64,000 bases of DNA from Streptomyces anulatus (lineage in GTDB: Bacteria; Actinomycetota; Actinomycetes; Streptomycetales; Streptomycetaceae), in NCBI RefSeq assembly GCF_000721175.1, contig NZ_JOEZ01000012.1, positions 62,001-126,000 on the forward strand, read 5' to 3'. Below the pieces are notes generated by a model, which saw only the letters and a list, made by a program, of their open reading frames with translations, made no database searches and was not told the origin of the DNA. Every line of letters begins with the position of its first letter. Position 1 is the first letter of the stretch. The translations under genes and the position numbers were made by a program. Positions 52,585 to 61,183 of the stretch are shown one piece after another.

Positions 52585-53542
52585 AGGGGCCGATCGACGC
52601 GCCCACGCCGCTGCTCGTCCCGCTCTCGCCGAGCGGACGGATGCCCTTGGTGATCGTGTCCATCAGGGACAGCGGCAGGCCGGCGACGTCCGCGTCGAAG
52701 GCGAACCGGACGATCACCGGGATCTCGGCGCCCACCGAGGACGGGAAGGCGACGGACTGCACGTACCCGCCGGGTCCCTTGCCGGTGGTGACCTGCCAGC
52801 GCACCAGATAGCCGGTGCGTCCGGCGACGGTCAGTTCCTGTGCCTTGAGCACCTTGTGGGACGTGATGCCGCCGTGGGTGCGCCGGCCGAGGTTGTCCTC
52901 CTCGTAGGCCCGGTCGGCCGCGGTGACGATGTCGCGCTCGGCCAGCACCTTGGGGTCGGTCCCGCCGCCCTGGGCGGTACGGGTGGTGACCGTGCCGTGG
53001 TAGCAGAACGACGAGGCGGCGGGGCAGTCGTAGGACTGTTCGGTACGGATGGTGGGGTCGTCGTCGGAGGTGTTCTCCGGCTTCTCCCAGCCCTCGGGCA
53101 CCGGCAGCGTGACCCCGTTGAGCTGGTCGACGAGGACGGTGGGGTCCTCGTCCGGTTCGGGATCGGCGGAGGTGGAGGCGGTGGCCGTCGGGGTGGTGAC
53201 GGGGGCCGGGGACGATGTGGTCGTCGGAGCCGCCGGCGTACCGCTGTCGTCGCGGCCCAGCAGCACCGCGCCGGTGACGGCCGCGCCCAGGACCAGCACG
53301 CCGGAGACCGTGATCGCCAGGACCTTCGTACGGCCGCCGCCGGATCCGCCGTGGAGGTCGCGCCGGTGCGGGAGCGGAAGCGACGGCGGGCCGAACTCCG
53401 CGGGTGCGGGCGGCTGTTGCGGTGGGGCGTGGGCGGCGGCGAGCGGGCGGGTGTGTGCGGTCCAGGCCGCGCCGTCCCACCAGCGCTCGGTGCCGGGTGC
53501 ACCCGTGTCCGGATACCAGCCGGGCGGCGTCGGGTAACTCAT
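52583..53542 (-). CDS. DUF2510 membrane protein with extracytoplasmic domain
   Basis: A 319-residue protein: an N-terminal DUF2510 zinc-ribbon-like motif (PGWYPDTGAPGTERWWDGAA then WTAHTRP), a Pro-rich linker, one transmembrane helix (VLAITVSGVLVLGAAVTGAV, about 74-95), a Thr/Ser/Pro stalk and an outer domain from about 150. The outer domain has a cysteine pair (DCPAASSFCYHG) and looks like a lipid- or ligand-binding beta domain. The start ATG 53542 has TAGAGT exactly six bases upstream. Function unknown. Confidence 0.75.
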   Translation of the reverse strand: MSYPTPPGWYPDTGAPGTERWWDGAAWTAHTRPLAAAHAPPQQPPAPAEFGPPSLPLPHRRDLHGGSGGGRTKVLAITVSGVLVLGAAVTGAVLLGRDDSGTPAAPTTTSSPAPVTTPTATASTSADPEPDEDPTVLVDQLNGVTLPVPEGWEKPENTSDDDPTIRTEQSYDCPAASSFCYHGTVTTRTAQGGGTDPKVLAERDIVTAADRAYEEDNLGRRTHGGITSHKVLKAQELTVAGRTGYLVRWQVTTGKGPGGYVQSVAFPSSVGAEIPVIVRFAFDADVAGLPLSLMDTITKGIRPLGESGTSSGVGASIGP

Positions 53543-53600
53543 GCCCACACTCTAGGGTCCGGCTCCGACACGGTCGCCGGGGTTCTCGGCCTTCCCGGGG

Positions 53601-54536
53601 TCAGGCGTCCCGGCCGGTCAGGGACAGCAGGTCGCGGGCGGGGCCGGTGGGGCGGTGGCCCCCGGGCCAGACGGCGCGCAGTTGGCGTCGCAGGCGTACG
53701 CCCGCGACGGGGACCTTGACCAGGCGGCGGGAGGACAGTTCCTCGCCCAGGGCCAGTTCGCTCAGGACACAGGGGCCCGCGCCGCTCTCCGCCGCGCCCT
53801 TGACGGCCGTGGTGGAGGAGAGTTCCAGCAGGGGCTGCGCCAGTCCGCCGTGTACGGCGAGCGCCGCGTCCAGGACCTGGCGGGTGCCGGAGCCGTGTTC
53901 GCGCAGGATCAGCGGGGTGGCGGCGAGTTCGCCGGGCAGCAGGGGGGTGCGGCGGCGGGCCCAGAGGTGGCTGGGGGCGACCACGACGACGAGGCGGTCG
54001 TGGGCGATGACGGTGCCGTCGAGGCCGTCCGGTGTCGACAGTCCCTCGACGAAGCCGAGGTCGGCCTCGCCGGTGACCAGGCGGCGGGCGACAGCCGCGG
54101 AGTTGCCGACGAGGAGCGAGACGGCGGTGTCCGGGCGCTCCCCGCGCAGGGCGATCAGCCACCCCGGCAACAGGTATTCGGCGATCGTCATGCTGGCGGC
54201 GACCCGCAGCCGGGAGTCGCGGCGGTGACGCAGCGCCTGGGTGCCCGCGTCGAAGACCTCCGCCGCCTCGACGACCCGGCGCGCCCAGTCGGTCACCAGC
54301 GCGCCGGCGTCGGTGAGCCGGGAGCCGCGCGGAGAGCGGTCCAGCAGGGCGACGCCGAGCTGTCGCTCCATGGACCGGACGCGGCTGGAGGCGGCGGGCT
54401 GGGTGATGCCGACGTCCTTGGCGGCCCGTCCGAGGCTGCCGTGCCGGGCGACGGCGAGCAGCAGTTCCAGCGCCCCGAGGTCGGGGACCCGGTGGGAGAG
54501 GGGGATGCGGGGTGCGTCTGCGTCGTCGCCGGTCAT
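53601..54536 (-). CDS. LysR-family transcriptional regulator
   Basis: A 311-residue regulator with an N-terminal winged HTH (LELLLAVARHGSLGRAAKDV, GITQPAASSRVRSMERQLG) and a periplasmic-binding-protein-like effector domain (LRVAASMTIAEYLLPGWLIA). It resembles CysB/CbbR-type LTTRs. Divergent from the TDT carrier with a 7-5-7 inverted repeat in between, so it probably controls it. The start ATG 54536 has TAAGCT exactly six bases upstream and the palindrome covers that -10. Confidence 0.9.
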   Translation of the reverse strand: MTGDDADAPRIPLSHRVPDLGALELLLAVARHGSLGRAAKDVGITQPAASSRVRSMERQLGVALLDRSPRGSRLTDAGALVTDWARRVVEAAEVFDAGTQALRHRRDSRLRVAASMTIAEYLLPGWLIALRGERPDTAVSLLVGNSAAVARRLVTGEADLGFVEGLSTPDGLDGTVIAHDRLVVVVAPSHLWARRRTPLLPGELAATPLILREHGSGTRQVLDAALAVHGGLAQPLLELSSTTAVKGAAESGAGPCVLSELALGEELSSRRLVKVPVAGVRLRRQLRAVWPGGHRPTGPARDLLSLTGRDA

Positions 54537-54551
54537 AAGGCCAGCTTATGA
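54533..54551. promoter_or_regulatory. LysR operator overlapping the start of the LysR gene
   Basis: TCATAAG (54533-54539) and CTTATGA (54545-54551) are perfect 7-bp arms around GCCAG, fitting the T-N11-A LysR box. The site spans the LysR gene's -10 (TAAGCT) and start codon and lies 56 bp before the divergent carrier gene. Confidence 0.65.
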
Positions 54552-54606
54552 CCTCATAGGAACGGGGTCCCTGGTGGGCGGGGGCCCGGCCACCAAGAAT
54601 CGTGGC

Positions 54607-55794
54607 ATGGCCATCTTTCCGCAGACCCGGACCGCTGTACCGTCGCCCGCCGCCGCGCTGCCGACCCGTCCGGCGGAGGCGTCCGGCGTTGCGACGCGAC
54701 TGCCGTCCCTGCGGCACATCGGCCCGAACTGGTACGCGAGCGTCATGGGCACCGCGATCGTCGCGAGCGCCGGCGCGATGCTCCCGGTGGACGTTCCCGG
54801 TCTGCGCGCCGCGTGCACCGTCGTGTGGGCGCTGTCGGCCGTGCTGCTCCTGGCCGTTCTCGCCGCCCGGGGCGGGCACTGGCTCTTCCACCGCGACCAG
54901 GCGCGCGCCCATCTGCTGGACCCGGCGATCGCCCCGTTCTACGGCTGTCTCTCGATGGCGCTGATGGCCGTCGGCGGGGCCACCCTGACGGTGGGCGCGG
55001 ACGTGGTGGGCGTGCGGGCGGCGCTCGCGGTGGACGTGGTGCTGTTCGTCGCGGGTACGGCGGTGGGGCTGGCCGCCGCGGTCGTGGTGCCGTATCTGAT
55101 GGTCGTCCGCCACCGTCCCGCGCCCGGGACCGCGTCGCCGGTCTGGCTGCTGCCGCTGGTCGCCCCGATGGTGTCGGCCTCGCAGGGCGCGCTGCTGGTG
55201 CCCCACGTGCCGGCCGGGCAGGCGCGTGAGGCGCTGCTGCTGGCCTGCTACGCGATGTTCGGCCTGTCGCTGCTGGCCACGCTGGTGGTGCTGCCGCTGG
55301 TCTTCTCCCGGCTGGTCCACCACGGTCCGCTGCCGCTCGCGCTGACCCCGACGCTGTTCCTCGCACTGGGGCCGCTCGGGCAGTCGACGACCGCCGTCAA
55401 CCAGCTGGCCGACGTGGCCCCGGGCGCGGTCGGGGCTCCCTACGCCTCCGCGTTCGGCGCGTTCGCCGTGCTGTACGGGGTGCCGGTGATGGGTTTCGCG
55501 CTGCTGTGGCTGGCCCTGGCGACGGCGATGGTGGTGCGGGCCGTGCGGAACGGGATGGGGTTCGCGATGACGTGGTGGGCGTTCACCTTCCCCGTCGGTA
55601 CGTGTGTGACCGGGGCGGCCGGCCTGGCGCGGCACACCGGTCTCGACGCGCTGACCTGGCCGGCGGTGGCGTTGTACGTGCTGCTCGTGGTGGCGTGGGC
55701 GGCGGCCGGGACGCGGACGGCTCTCGGAGTGCTCAGCGGAGCGCTGACGGCAGCACCCGTGCCGCCTCGGCCAGCGACGGCCCGTACCACGTGA
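54607..55794 (+). CDS. TDT-family (tellurite-resistance/dicarboxylate) membrane carrier
   Basis: A 395-residue protein with ten hydrophobic segments of the TehA/SLAC1/Ssu1 type: PNWYASVMGTAIVASAGA at the first helix, YGCLSMALMAVGGATL in the centre, PLGQSTTAVNQLAD, and PVMGFALLWLALATAMV. This family moves anions such as C4-dicarboxylates, sulfite or malate. Start ATG 54607, with AAGAAT six bases upstream. Its last 62 bases overlap, antisense, the 3' end of the BtuF-like gene. Confidence 0.82.
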   Translation: MAIFPQTRTAVPSPAAALPTRPAEASGVATRLPSLRHIGPNWYASVMGTAIVASAGAMLPVDVPGLRAACTVVWALSAVLLLAVLAARGGHWLFHRDQARAHLLDPAIAPFYGCLSMALMAVGGATLTVGADVVGVRAALAVDVVLFVAGTAVGLAAAVVVPYLMVVRHRPAPGTASPVWLLPLVAPMVSASQGALLVPHVPAGQAREALLLACYAMFGLSLLATLVVLPLVFSRLVHHGPLPLALTPTLFLALGPLGQSTTAVNQLADVAPGAVGAPYASAFGAFAVLYGVPVMGFALLWLALATAMVVRAVRNGMGFAMTWWAFTFPVGTCVTGAAGLARHTGLDALTWPAVALYVLLVVAWAAAGTRTALGVLSGALTAAPVPPRPATARTT

Positions 55795-56443
55795 GCAGCC
55801 GCCCGTCGACGAGTGCGACGGGCAGGGTGGGAAAGGCCTCGGGTCCGTCGTCGGCGGTGAAGCGGTAGGGCTCGTCGGGCAGCACGATCAGCTCGGCCCC
55901 GGAGTCGTTCAGCTCGTCGAGCGTGATGCGGGGGTAGCGCTCGGGGTGGTCGGCGTACACGTTGCGGATGCCGAGGCGGGCGAGGAGGTCGCCGGCGAAG
56001 GTGTCGTGGCCCAGCACCATCCAGGGCCTGCGCCAGATCGGCACGGCGGCGGGGCGCGGGCTCCCGGAGGGCGCGGGCAGGGCGGCCCAGGCGGCCTCGG
56101 CGTCGTCCAGCCAGCGGGGCCGGGCGAGCCCGCAGCCGTCGACGAGGACGCGGTGCAGTTCGGCGAAGGCCTGCTCCAGGGTGCGGACCTCGGTGACCAG
56201 GACGTCGATTCCGGCGGTCCTGAGCGCGTCGAGGTCGGGGGTCCGGTTCTCCTCCTCGTTGGCGATCACGAGGTCGGGGGCGAGGGCGGTGATCGCGGCC
56301 ACGTCCGGATTCTTCGTGCCGCCGATCCGGGCGGCGGTGAGGTCCGCGGGGTGGGTGCACCAGTCGGTGACGCCGGCGAGCAGCCCGGGTGCGGTGTGGG
56401 CGACGGCCTCGGTGAGCGAGGGGACCAGGGAGACGACGCGCAC
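55733..56443 (-). CDS. BtuF-like helical-backbone metal-receptor protein, no signal peptide
   Basis: A 236-residue protein with the substrate-binding fold of vitamin-B12 and metal-chelate ABC transporters: RVVSLVPSLTEAVAHTAPG, VTDWCTHPADL, GGTKNPDVAAI, DLVIANEEENR, a long central helix and VFADD-type C-terminal lobe (GIRNVYADHPERYPRITLDE). It lacks any signal or lipobox, so it is probably cytoplasmic and not a classic transport receptor. Start GTG 56443. It overlaps the TDT gene 3' end on the other strand. Confidence 0.8.
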   Translation of the reverse strand: MRVVSLVPSLTEAVAHTAPGLLAGVTDWCTHPADLTAARIGGTKNPDVAAITALAPDLVIANEEENRTPDLDALRTAGIDVLVTEVRTLEQAFAELHRVLVDGCGLARPRWLDDAEAAWAALPAPSGSPRPAAVPIWRRPWMVLGHDTFAGDLLARLGIRNVYADHPERYPRITLDELNDSGAELIVLPDEPYRFTADDGPEAFPTLPVALVDGRLLTWYGPSLAEAARVLPSALR

Positions 56444-56473
56444 GGGACGCCTTTCGGGAAGGGAACGGCAGGC

Positions 56474-57019
56474 TCAGCGGCGCGAGTCGAAGGTGGCGTC
56501 GATGTGTTCGGCCACCGAGACGACCAGGAGCCGGGTGCCGGGCACGGTGGCGCGCCAGCGGTGGCGGACCCCGCCGGAGAGGAACAGGGCGTCGCCGTGT
56601 TCCAGGCGGTGGACCTGGCCCTCGGCCTCGACGTCGACGGCGCCCTCGACGACGTACATCAGTTCGTCGTTGCGGTGCTGGAACTCGCGGCCGAGGTCCG
56701 GCTCGCCGGTGAACTCCAGGGCGCTGAGCTGATGGCGGCCGCGCACCAGGCGGCGTACGCCCTCGCCCTCCTCGGCCCGGACGACGTCCACGGCGCGCGC
56801 GGAGTCGGCGGCGGCCCGCAGCCGCCCGGTGGTGGTCTCCAGCGCCTCGGCGACCCGGTCGAGGGAACGGGGGCTGGGGCGGGCGCGCTCGTTCTCGATC
56901 TGGCTGAGGAAGGGCACGGAGAGGCCGCTGCGCGAGGCGACCGCGGCCAGCGTGAGCCCCAGGGTTCTGCGCCGTCGGCGGACGGCGGCACCCACTCTCG
57001 GTGTGTCCTTGTCGTCCAT
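56474..57019 (-). CDS. XRE-family regulator with cupin domain
   Basis: A 181-residue regulator: an XRE HTH at about 10-65 (LTLAAVASRSGLSVPFLSQI, ENERARPSPRSLDRVAEALE) and a C-terminal cupin (GREFQHRNDELMYVVEGAVD, LEHGDALFLSGGVRHRWRA). This two-domain type often governs amino-acid, polyamine or osmolyte genes. Start ATG 57019 with GGGAG upstream. It lies 30 bp upstream of the BtuF-like gene on the same strand and is separated from the osmoprotectant operon by a terminator. Confidence 0.9.
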   Translation of the reverse strand: MDDKDTPRVGAAVRRRRRTLGLTLAAVASRSGLSVPFLSQIENERARPSPRSLDRVAEALETTTGRLRAAADSARAVDVVRAEEGEGVRRLVRGRHQLSALEFTGEPDLGREFQHRNDELMYVVEGAVDVEAEGQVHRLEHGDALFLSGGVRHRWRATVPGTRLLVVSVAEHIDATFDSRR

Positions 57020-57117
57020 GTGTCCAGCTCCCTCCCGCCCCCGCCATCCTCCCGGTTGCCAGCACCTTACGCACATGGTTGCGCACGACGTCCGGTGAAC
57101 GACCACCGGGCAGCCGG

Positions 57118-57154
57118 AAGGGGTGGCCCCGCCCGAAGGCGGGAGCCACCCCTT
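57118..57154. terminator. Terminator of the osmoprotectant ABC operon
   Basis: AAGGGGTGGC (57118-57127) pairs with GCCACCCCTT (57145-57154) and CCCGCC with GGCGGG inside, CGAA loop, one bulged base. It lies 31 bp beyond the minus-strand operon stop. Confidence 0.8.
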
Positions 57155-57184
57155 TCGACCTGTGCTTTCGTCCCGTGGAAACCC

Positions 57185-59809
57185 CTACTGGGGTGCCATG
57201 GTGTCCGCGATGCCCGGGTTGTCGTCCATCCAGGCCTTCACGGCTTCCTCCTCGTGCCCCACGCCGTGCCTCTGGATCTCGTTCTCCAGTCCGCCGAGCT
57301 GCTTCTCGGTGAGCTTGAAGTCCTCGAACCACTTCGTCAGCCGCGGGTACTGCTCCGGGAACTTCTTGGAGGCGATGGTGTGCAGCCGGTCGCCGTCACC
57401 GAACGTCTTCTTGGGGTCCTTGAGCTTGGTCATGCCGTACTCGTTGTACGCCCAGTGCGGGGTCCACAGCAGGACCGCGACGGGCTCTTTCCTGGCGTAC
57501 GCGCGCTTCAGTTCGGCCAGCATGCCGGGCGTGGAGGAGTCGAGGACCTCGAACTCCTTGTCCAGGCCGTACTGCGGCAGGACGTTCTTCTTGAGGTTCT
57601 CCATGGCGGCGGCGCCGGGCTCGATGCCGATGATCCGGCCCTTGAAGTCGGAGCCCTTGCCCTTGAGGTCGTCGAGGGACTTGACGTCCTTGACGTAGTC
57701 GGGGACGGCGACCTCGACGGAGGTCGGCCCGTACCAGGAGCCGATGTCGGTCAGCTTGTCGCCGTACTTGTCCCAGTAATTCTTCTGGGTGTACGGCAGC
57801 CAGCCGTCGAACTGCACGTCGATCTGACCGCGTGACATCGCCGCGTACATGGGACCGACCTCGAACTGCTTGAGGTTGATCTTGTAGCCGCGCTCCTCCA
57901 GGACCGCCTTCCACAGGTACGTGGCGGCGATGTCCTCCTCCCACGGGAACCAGGCGACCTCCAGGGCACGGTCGCGCTCGTCCTCGCCGTCGGCGCCCTC
58001 GGCGGCCTCCGGGACCGGGGACCACTCGTCGGCGACGCCCGGGTTGGCCTTCAGCCAGGTGCGGACGGCTTCCTGCTCCTTGCCGGAGCCGGACTTCTGG
58101 ATCTGGGCTTCCAGGCTGGTGAGCTGGTCCTCGGTCATCTTGAAGTTCTTCAGCCACTTGCTGACCACGGGGTTCTCGGCGGAGAAGCCCTTGCGCGCCA
58201 GGGTGTGGACGCCGTCGCCCTCGCCCCAGAGCTTCTTGGGGTCCTCGAGCTTGGTGAGGTCGTACTCGTTGTACGCCCAGTGCGGCGACCAGAGCGGAAC
58301 GACGATCGGTTCCCTCTTGGCGTACGCGCGCTTCAGCTCGGCCAGCATGGAGGGCGTGGAGCCGTCGATGAGCTTGTACTCCTCGTCCAGGCCGTAGCCC
58401 GGCAGCAGCTTGTCCTTGAGCAGGCCCATCTCGCCGGCGCTCGGCTCGATGCCGACGATCCGGCCCTTGAACTCGGACGCCCGGCCCTTCAGGTCGTCCA
58501 TCGACCGGACGTCCTTCAGGTACGCGGGGACGGCGAGCTCCAGCGAGGTCGGGGCGTACCACGCGCCGAGGTCCTCCAGGCGGTCCTGGTACTTCTCCCA
58601 GTAGCTGGCGTGGGTGACCGGCAGCCAGGAGTCGGTCTGGAAGTCGATCTGCCCGTTGGCCATGCCGGTGTAGAGGGCACCGGCCTCGTACTGCTTGACG
58701 TCGACCTCGAAGCCGCGCTGCTCCAGCATCTCCTTCCAGAGGAAGGTGGAGGCGATGCCCTCGTCCCACGGGATGTAGCCGATGCTGACCTTCTTGCCGT
58801 CGCCGATCTGCGCGGCCTCGCCGGCGGTGTCGTCCTTGGAGCCGCCGCCGAAGACGCTCATGCTGCCCGCGACGAGCGCGAGGACGATGATGCCGACGGC
58901 CGCGACGCGGGGCTGCGGGCGGTAGGTCCAGATCTTCCAGCCGTCGGCCATGGCCTGGGCCTTGGCGACCGCGCGGCGGCCCAGCGGGGAGACCGCGGTG
59001 CCCAGCGCGCCGGTCATCCGGTCCAGGTACATGGCGAGGATGACGATGGAGATGCCCGCCTCGAAGCCGAGGCCGACGTCGACGTTGCCGATGGCCCGGT
59101 AGACGGAGCCGCCGAGGCCGCCGCCGCCGACCATGCCCGCGATGACGACCATGGACAGGCCCAGCATGATGACCTGGTTGATGCCGGCCATGATCGTGGG
59201 CAGAGCGAGCGGCAGCTGGACGCGCAGCAGGGTGTTGCGCGAGGTGGTGCCGAAGGCCTCGGCCGCCTCTACGAGTTCGCCGTCGACCTGGCGGATGCCG
59301 AGTTCGGTCATCCGGACGCCCGGGGGCAGCGCGAAGATGATGGTGGCGATGATGCCGGGGACCACACCGACGCCGAAGAAGATGACGCCGGGAATCAGGT
59401 AGACCATGGCGGGCATGGTCTGCATGAAGTCCAGGACCGGCCGGGTGATCGCGCTGACCGTCCTGGACCGGGAGGCCCAGATGCCCAGCGGCACGGCGAT
59501 GACCAGGGTGACCAGGGTCGCGACGAGCACCAGGGTGAGGGTGTCCATCGCTTCGTCCCACAGCTCGACGGAGTCGATGAGGGCGAACCCGACGAAGGTG
59601 AGCAGTGCGGCGGGCAGGCCGCGCAGCCACCAGGCGATGACGGCGACGATGCCCGCGAACAGCAGCGGTGCGGGGGCGGAGAGGACGGCGGCTATGCCGT
59701 CGAACATGCCGCTGACGATGGAGCTGACGGCGTCGAAGAGCCAGGCGAGGTGGGTCTGCAGCCAGTCGACCGCGGAGTCGACCCATTCGCCGAGGGGGAG
59801 CCTAAACAC
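57185..59809 (-). CDS. Glycine betaine/proline ABC permease fused to two substrate-binding domains
   Basis: An 874-residue ProW-ProX-ProX fusion. Residues 1-320 are the permease: about seven hydrophobic segments and the EAA loop EAAEAFGTTSRNT at 181-193. After a Gly/Ser linker, two related OpuAC-like domains follow at about 341-605 and 616-874. Each repeats the same landmarks: VSIGYIPWDE / VAWFPWEE, DSWLP / DGWLP, ELKRAYA and PHWAYNEY, whose tryptophans form the aromatic cage for quaternary amines. It would import betaine or ectoine-type osmolytes with the ProV-like ATPase upstream. Start GTG 59809 overlaps the ATPase end by 8 bases. Confidence 0.92.
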   Translation of the reverse strand: MFRLPLGEWVDSAVDWLQTHLAWLFDAVSSIVSGMFDGIAAVLSAPAPLLFAGIVAVIAWWLRGLPAALLTFVGFALIDSVELWDEAMDTLTLVLVATLVTLVIAVPLGIWASRSRTVSAITRPVLDFMQTMPAMVYLIPGVIFFGVGVVPGIIATIIFALPPGVRMTELGIRQVDGELVEAAEAFGTTSRNTLLRVQLPLALPTIMAGINQVIMLGLSMVVIAGMVGGGGLGGSVYRAIGNVDVGLGFEAGISIVILAMYLDRMTGALGTAVSPLGRRAVAKAQAMADGWKIWTYRPQPRVAAVGIIVLALVAGSMSVFGGGSKDDTAGEAAQIGDGKKVSIGYIPWDEGIASTFLWKEMLEQRGFEVDVKQYEAGALYTGMANGQIDFQTDSWLPVTHASYWEKYQDRLEDLGAWYAPTSLELAVPAYLKDVRSMDDLKGRASEFKGRIVGIEPSAGEMGLLKDKLLPGYGLDEEYKLIDGSTPSMLAELKRAYAKREPIVVPLWSPHWAYNEYDLTKLEDPKKLWGEGDGVHTLARKGFSAENPVVSKWLKNFKMTEDQLTSLEAQIQKSGSGKEQEAVRTWLKANPGVADEWSPVPEAAEGADGEDERDRALEVAWFPWEEDIAATYLWKAVLEERGYKINLKQFEVGPMYAAMSRGQIDVQFDGWLPYTQKNYWDKYGDKLTDIGSWYGPTSVEVAVPDYVKDVKSLDDLKGKGSDFKGRIIGIEPGAAAMENLKKNVLPQYGLDKEFEVLDSSTPGMLAELKRAYARKEPVAVLLWTPHWAYNEYGMTKLKDPKKTFGDGDRLHTIASKKFPEQYPRLTKWFEDFKLTEKQLGGLENEIQRHGVGHEEEAVKAWMDDNPGIADTMAPQ

Positions 59810-60938
59810 GTGCCACCTTCTTCACGCCGCCCGCGGCTGCGGGCTCGGCGTCGCGGGGGGCCTCGGCCGGGACCATCGGCTCGCCGAGGACGGCGAGCAG
59901 CCGGGAGCTGGGGACGACGCCGACGAGCTTGCCCCTGGCATCGGTCACGGCGACCGGGTTCGCGCTCTGCGAGCAGGGCGTGAACAGGTCGATGACCGGC
60001 GTGGACTCCGGGACCGTGGCGGGGGCCGCGGCGAGGACGTCCTGCGGGGTGCGCAGTTCCTTGCCGTCCGCCGCACTGGTGCCCATCACGGTGTGCGGCT
60101 CGGCCATGATCGCGCCCGCGGTGAGCACCCGGGAGCGGTCGACGTCCTGGGTGAAGGAGGCGACGTAGTCGTCGGCCGGGGTGATGAGGATGTCCTCGGC
60201 GGTGCCGAGCTGGACGATCTCCCCGTCGCGCATCACGGCGATCCGGTCACCCAGGCGCATGGCCTCGTTGAGGTCGTGGGTGATGAAGACGATGGTCTTC
60301 TTCAGGCGCTTCTGGAGCTCCAGCAGCTGGTCCTGCATGTCACGGCGGATCAGCGGGTCGAGCGCGCTGAAGGACTCGTCCATGAGCAGCAGGTCGGCGT
60401 CGGTGGCCAGGGCACGGGCGAGGCCCACGCGCTGCTGCATACCGCCGGACAGCTCGTCGGGCCAGGACTTCTCCCAGCCTTCGAGGCCGGTGAGCCGCAG
60501 CGCCTCGGTGGCGCGCACCTCGCGCTCCTCACGCGACACGCCCTGGACCTCCAGGCCGTACGCGGCGTTCTCCAGGACGCTCCGGTGGGGGAAGAGCGCG
60601 AAGTGCTGGAACACCATGCTGATCTTGGTGGAGCGGACGTTCCGCAGCTCGCGGGGGCTCAGGGCGGTCAGGTCCTGACCGTCGAACAGCACGCGGCCCG
60701 CGGTCGGCTCGAGCAGACCGTTCAGCATGCGCAGCAGGGTGGACTTGCCCGAGCCGGACAACCCCATGACGACGAAGATCTGGCCCGGCTCCACGGTGAA
60801 CGAGGCGTCGATCACCGCGGCGGTCGTTCCGTCGGCCCGCAACTCGTCGCGGTCGGTGCCGGACTCGAGCTTCCGCACGGCTTCGTCGGGTCGTCTGCCG
60901 AAGACTTTGTACAAGTGTTCGGCTTGCAGCCTGGACAC
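59802..60938 (-). CDS. Glycine betaine/proline ABC transporter ATP-binding protein (ProV-like)
   Basis: A 378-residue ATPase with Walker A GLSGSGKST (59-67), signature LSGGMQQRVG, Walker B LLLMDESFSALD (Ser in place of the usual Pro) and the H-loop ITHDLNEA. A C-terminal regulatory region contains CBS-like sequence (NPVAVTDARGKLVGVVPSSR). In relatives the CBS part senses ionic strength. GTG 60938 was chosen because GAGG lies six bases upstream; the frame is open farther. A terminator-like hairpin sits in its leader. Confidence 0.92.
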   Translation of the reverse strand: MSRLQAEHLYKVFGRRPDEAVRKLESGTDRDELRADGTTAAVIDASFTVEPGQIFVVMGLSGSGKSTLLRMLNGLLEPTAGRVLFDGQDLTALSPRELRNVRSTKISMVFQHFALFPHRSVLENAAYGLEVQGVSREEREVRATEALRLTGLEGWEKSWPDELSGGMQQRVGLARALATDADLLLMDESFSALDPLIRRDMQDQLLELQKRLKKTIVFITHDLNEAMRLGDRIAVMRDGEIVQLGTAEDILITPADDYVASFTQDVDRSRVLTAGAIMAEPHTVMGTSAADGKELRTPQDVLAAAPATVPESTPVIDLFTPCSQSANPVAVTDARGKLVGVVPSSRLLAVLGEPMVPAEAPRDAEPAAAGGVKKVARV

Positions 60939-60963
60939 ATACACCTCACGCGTCGAACCGAAA

Positions 60964-60992
60964 ACGGTCTGCCACCCCCTCCGGCAGACCGT
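60964..60992 (-). terminator. Attenuator-like hairpin in the proV leader
   Basis: Perfect 10-bp arms ACGGTCTGCC (60964-60973) and GGCAGACCGT (60983-60992), 9-base loop; on the minus strand it is followed by TTTCGG. It ends 25 bases before the start codon, within the transcribed leader. Confidence 0.55.
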
Positions 60993-61067
60993 GGAGCAAT
61001 GCGGGCTCTGTCCGCGTGTGGCACATGCACTAGTTGAAATGCGACGTGGTCCGCTCCGGTGGCGCGC

Positions 61068-61092
61068 CTGCCCACGCTTACACCACCCAAAC
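61068..61092 (-). promoter_or_regulatory. Possible stress-sigma promoter for the osmoprotectant operon
   Basis: On the minus strand GTTT (complement of 61089-61092), 15 bases and GGGCAG (complement of 61068-61073) approach the SigB-type GNNT-N14-16-GGGTAY pattern. A GTGAC/GTCAC near-palindrome lies just upstream at 61099-61112. Weak evidence. Confidence 0.3.
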
Positions 61093-61183
61093 AAGACAGT
61101 GACCTACGTCACCGACATGCGACGGAAGGGCGGTGAGCGGTTACCCGGAGCGACTGTGGGTGCGGTGGGGCATCATCGGGTCT

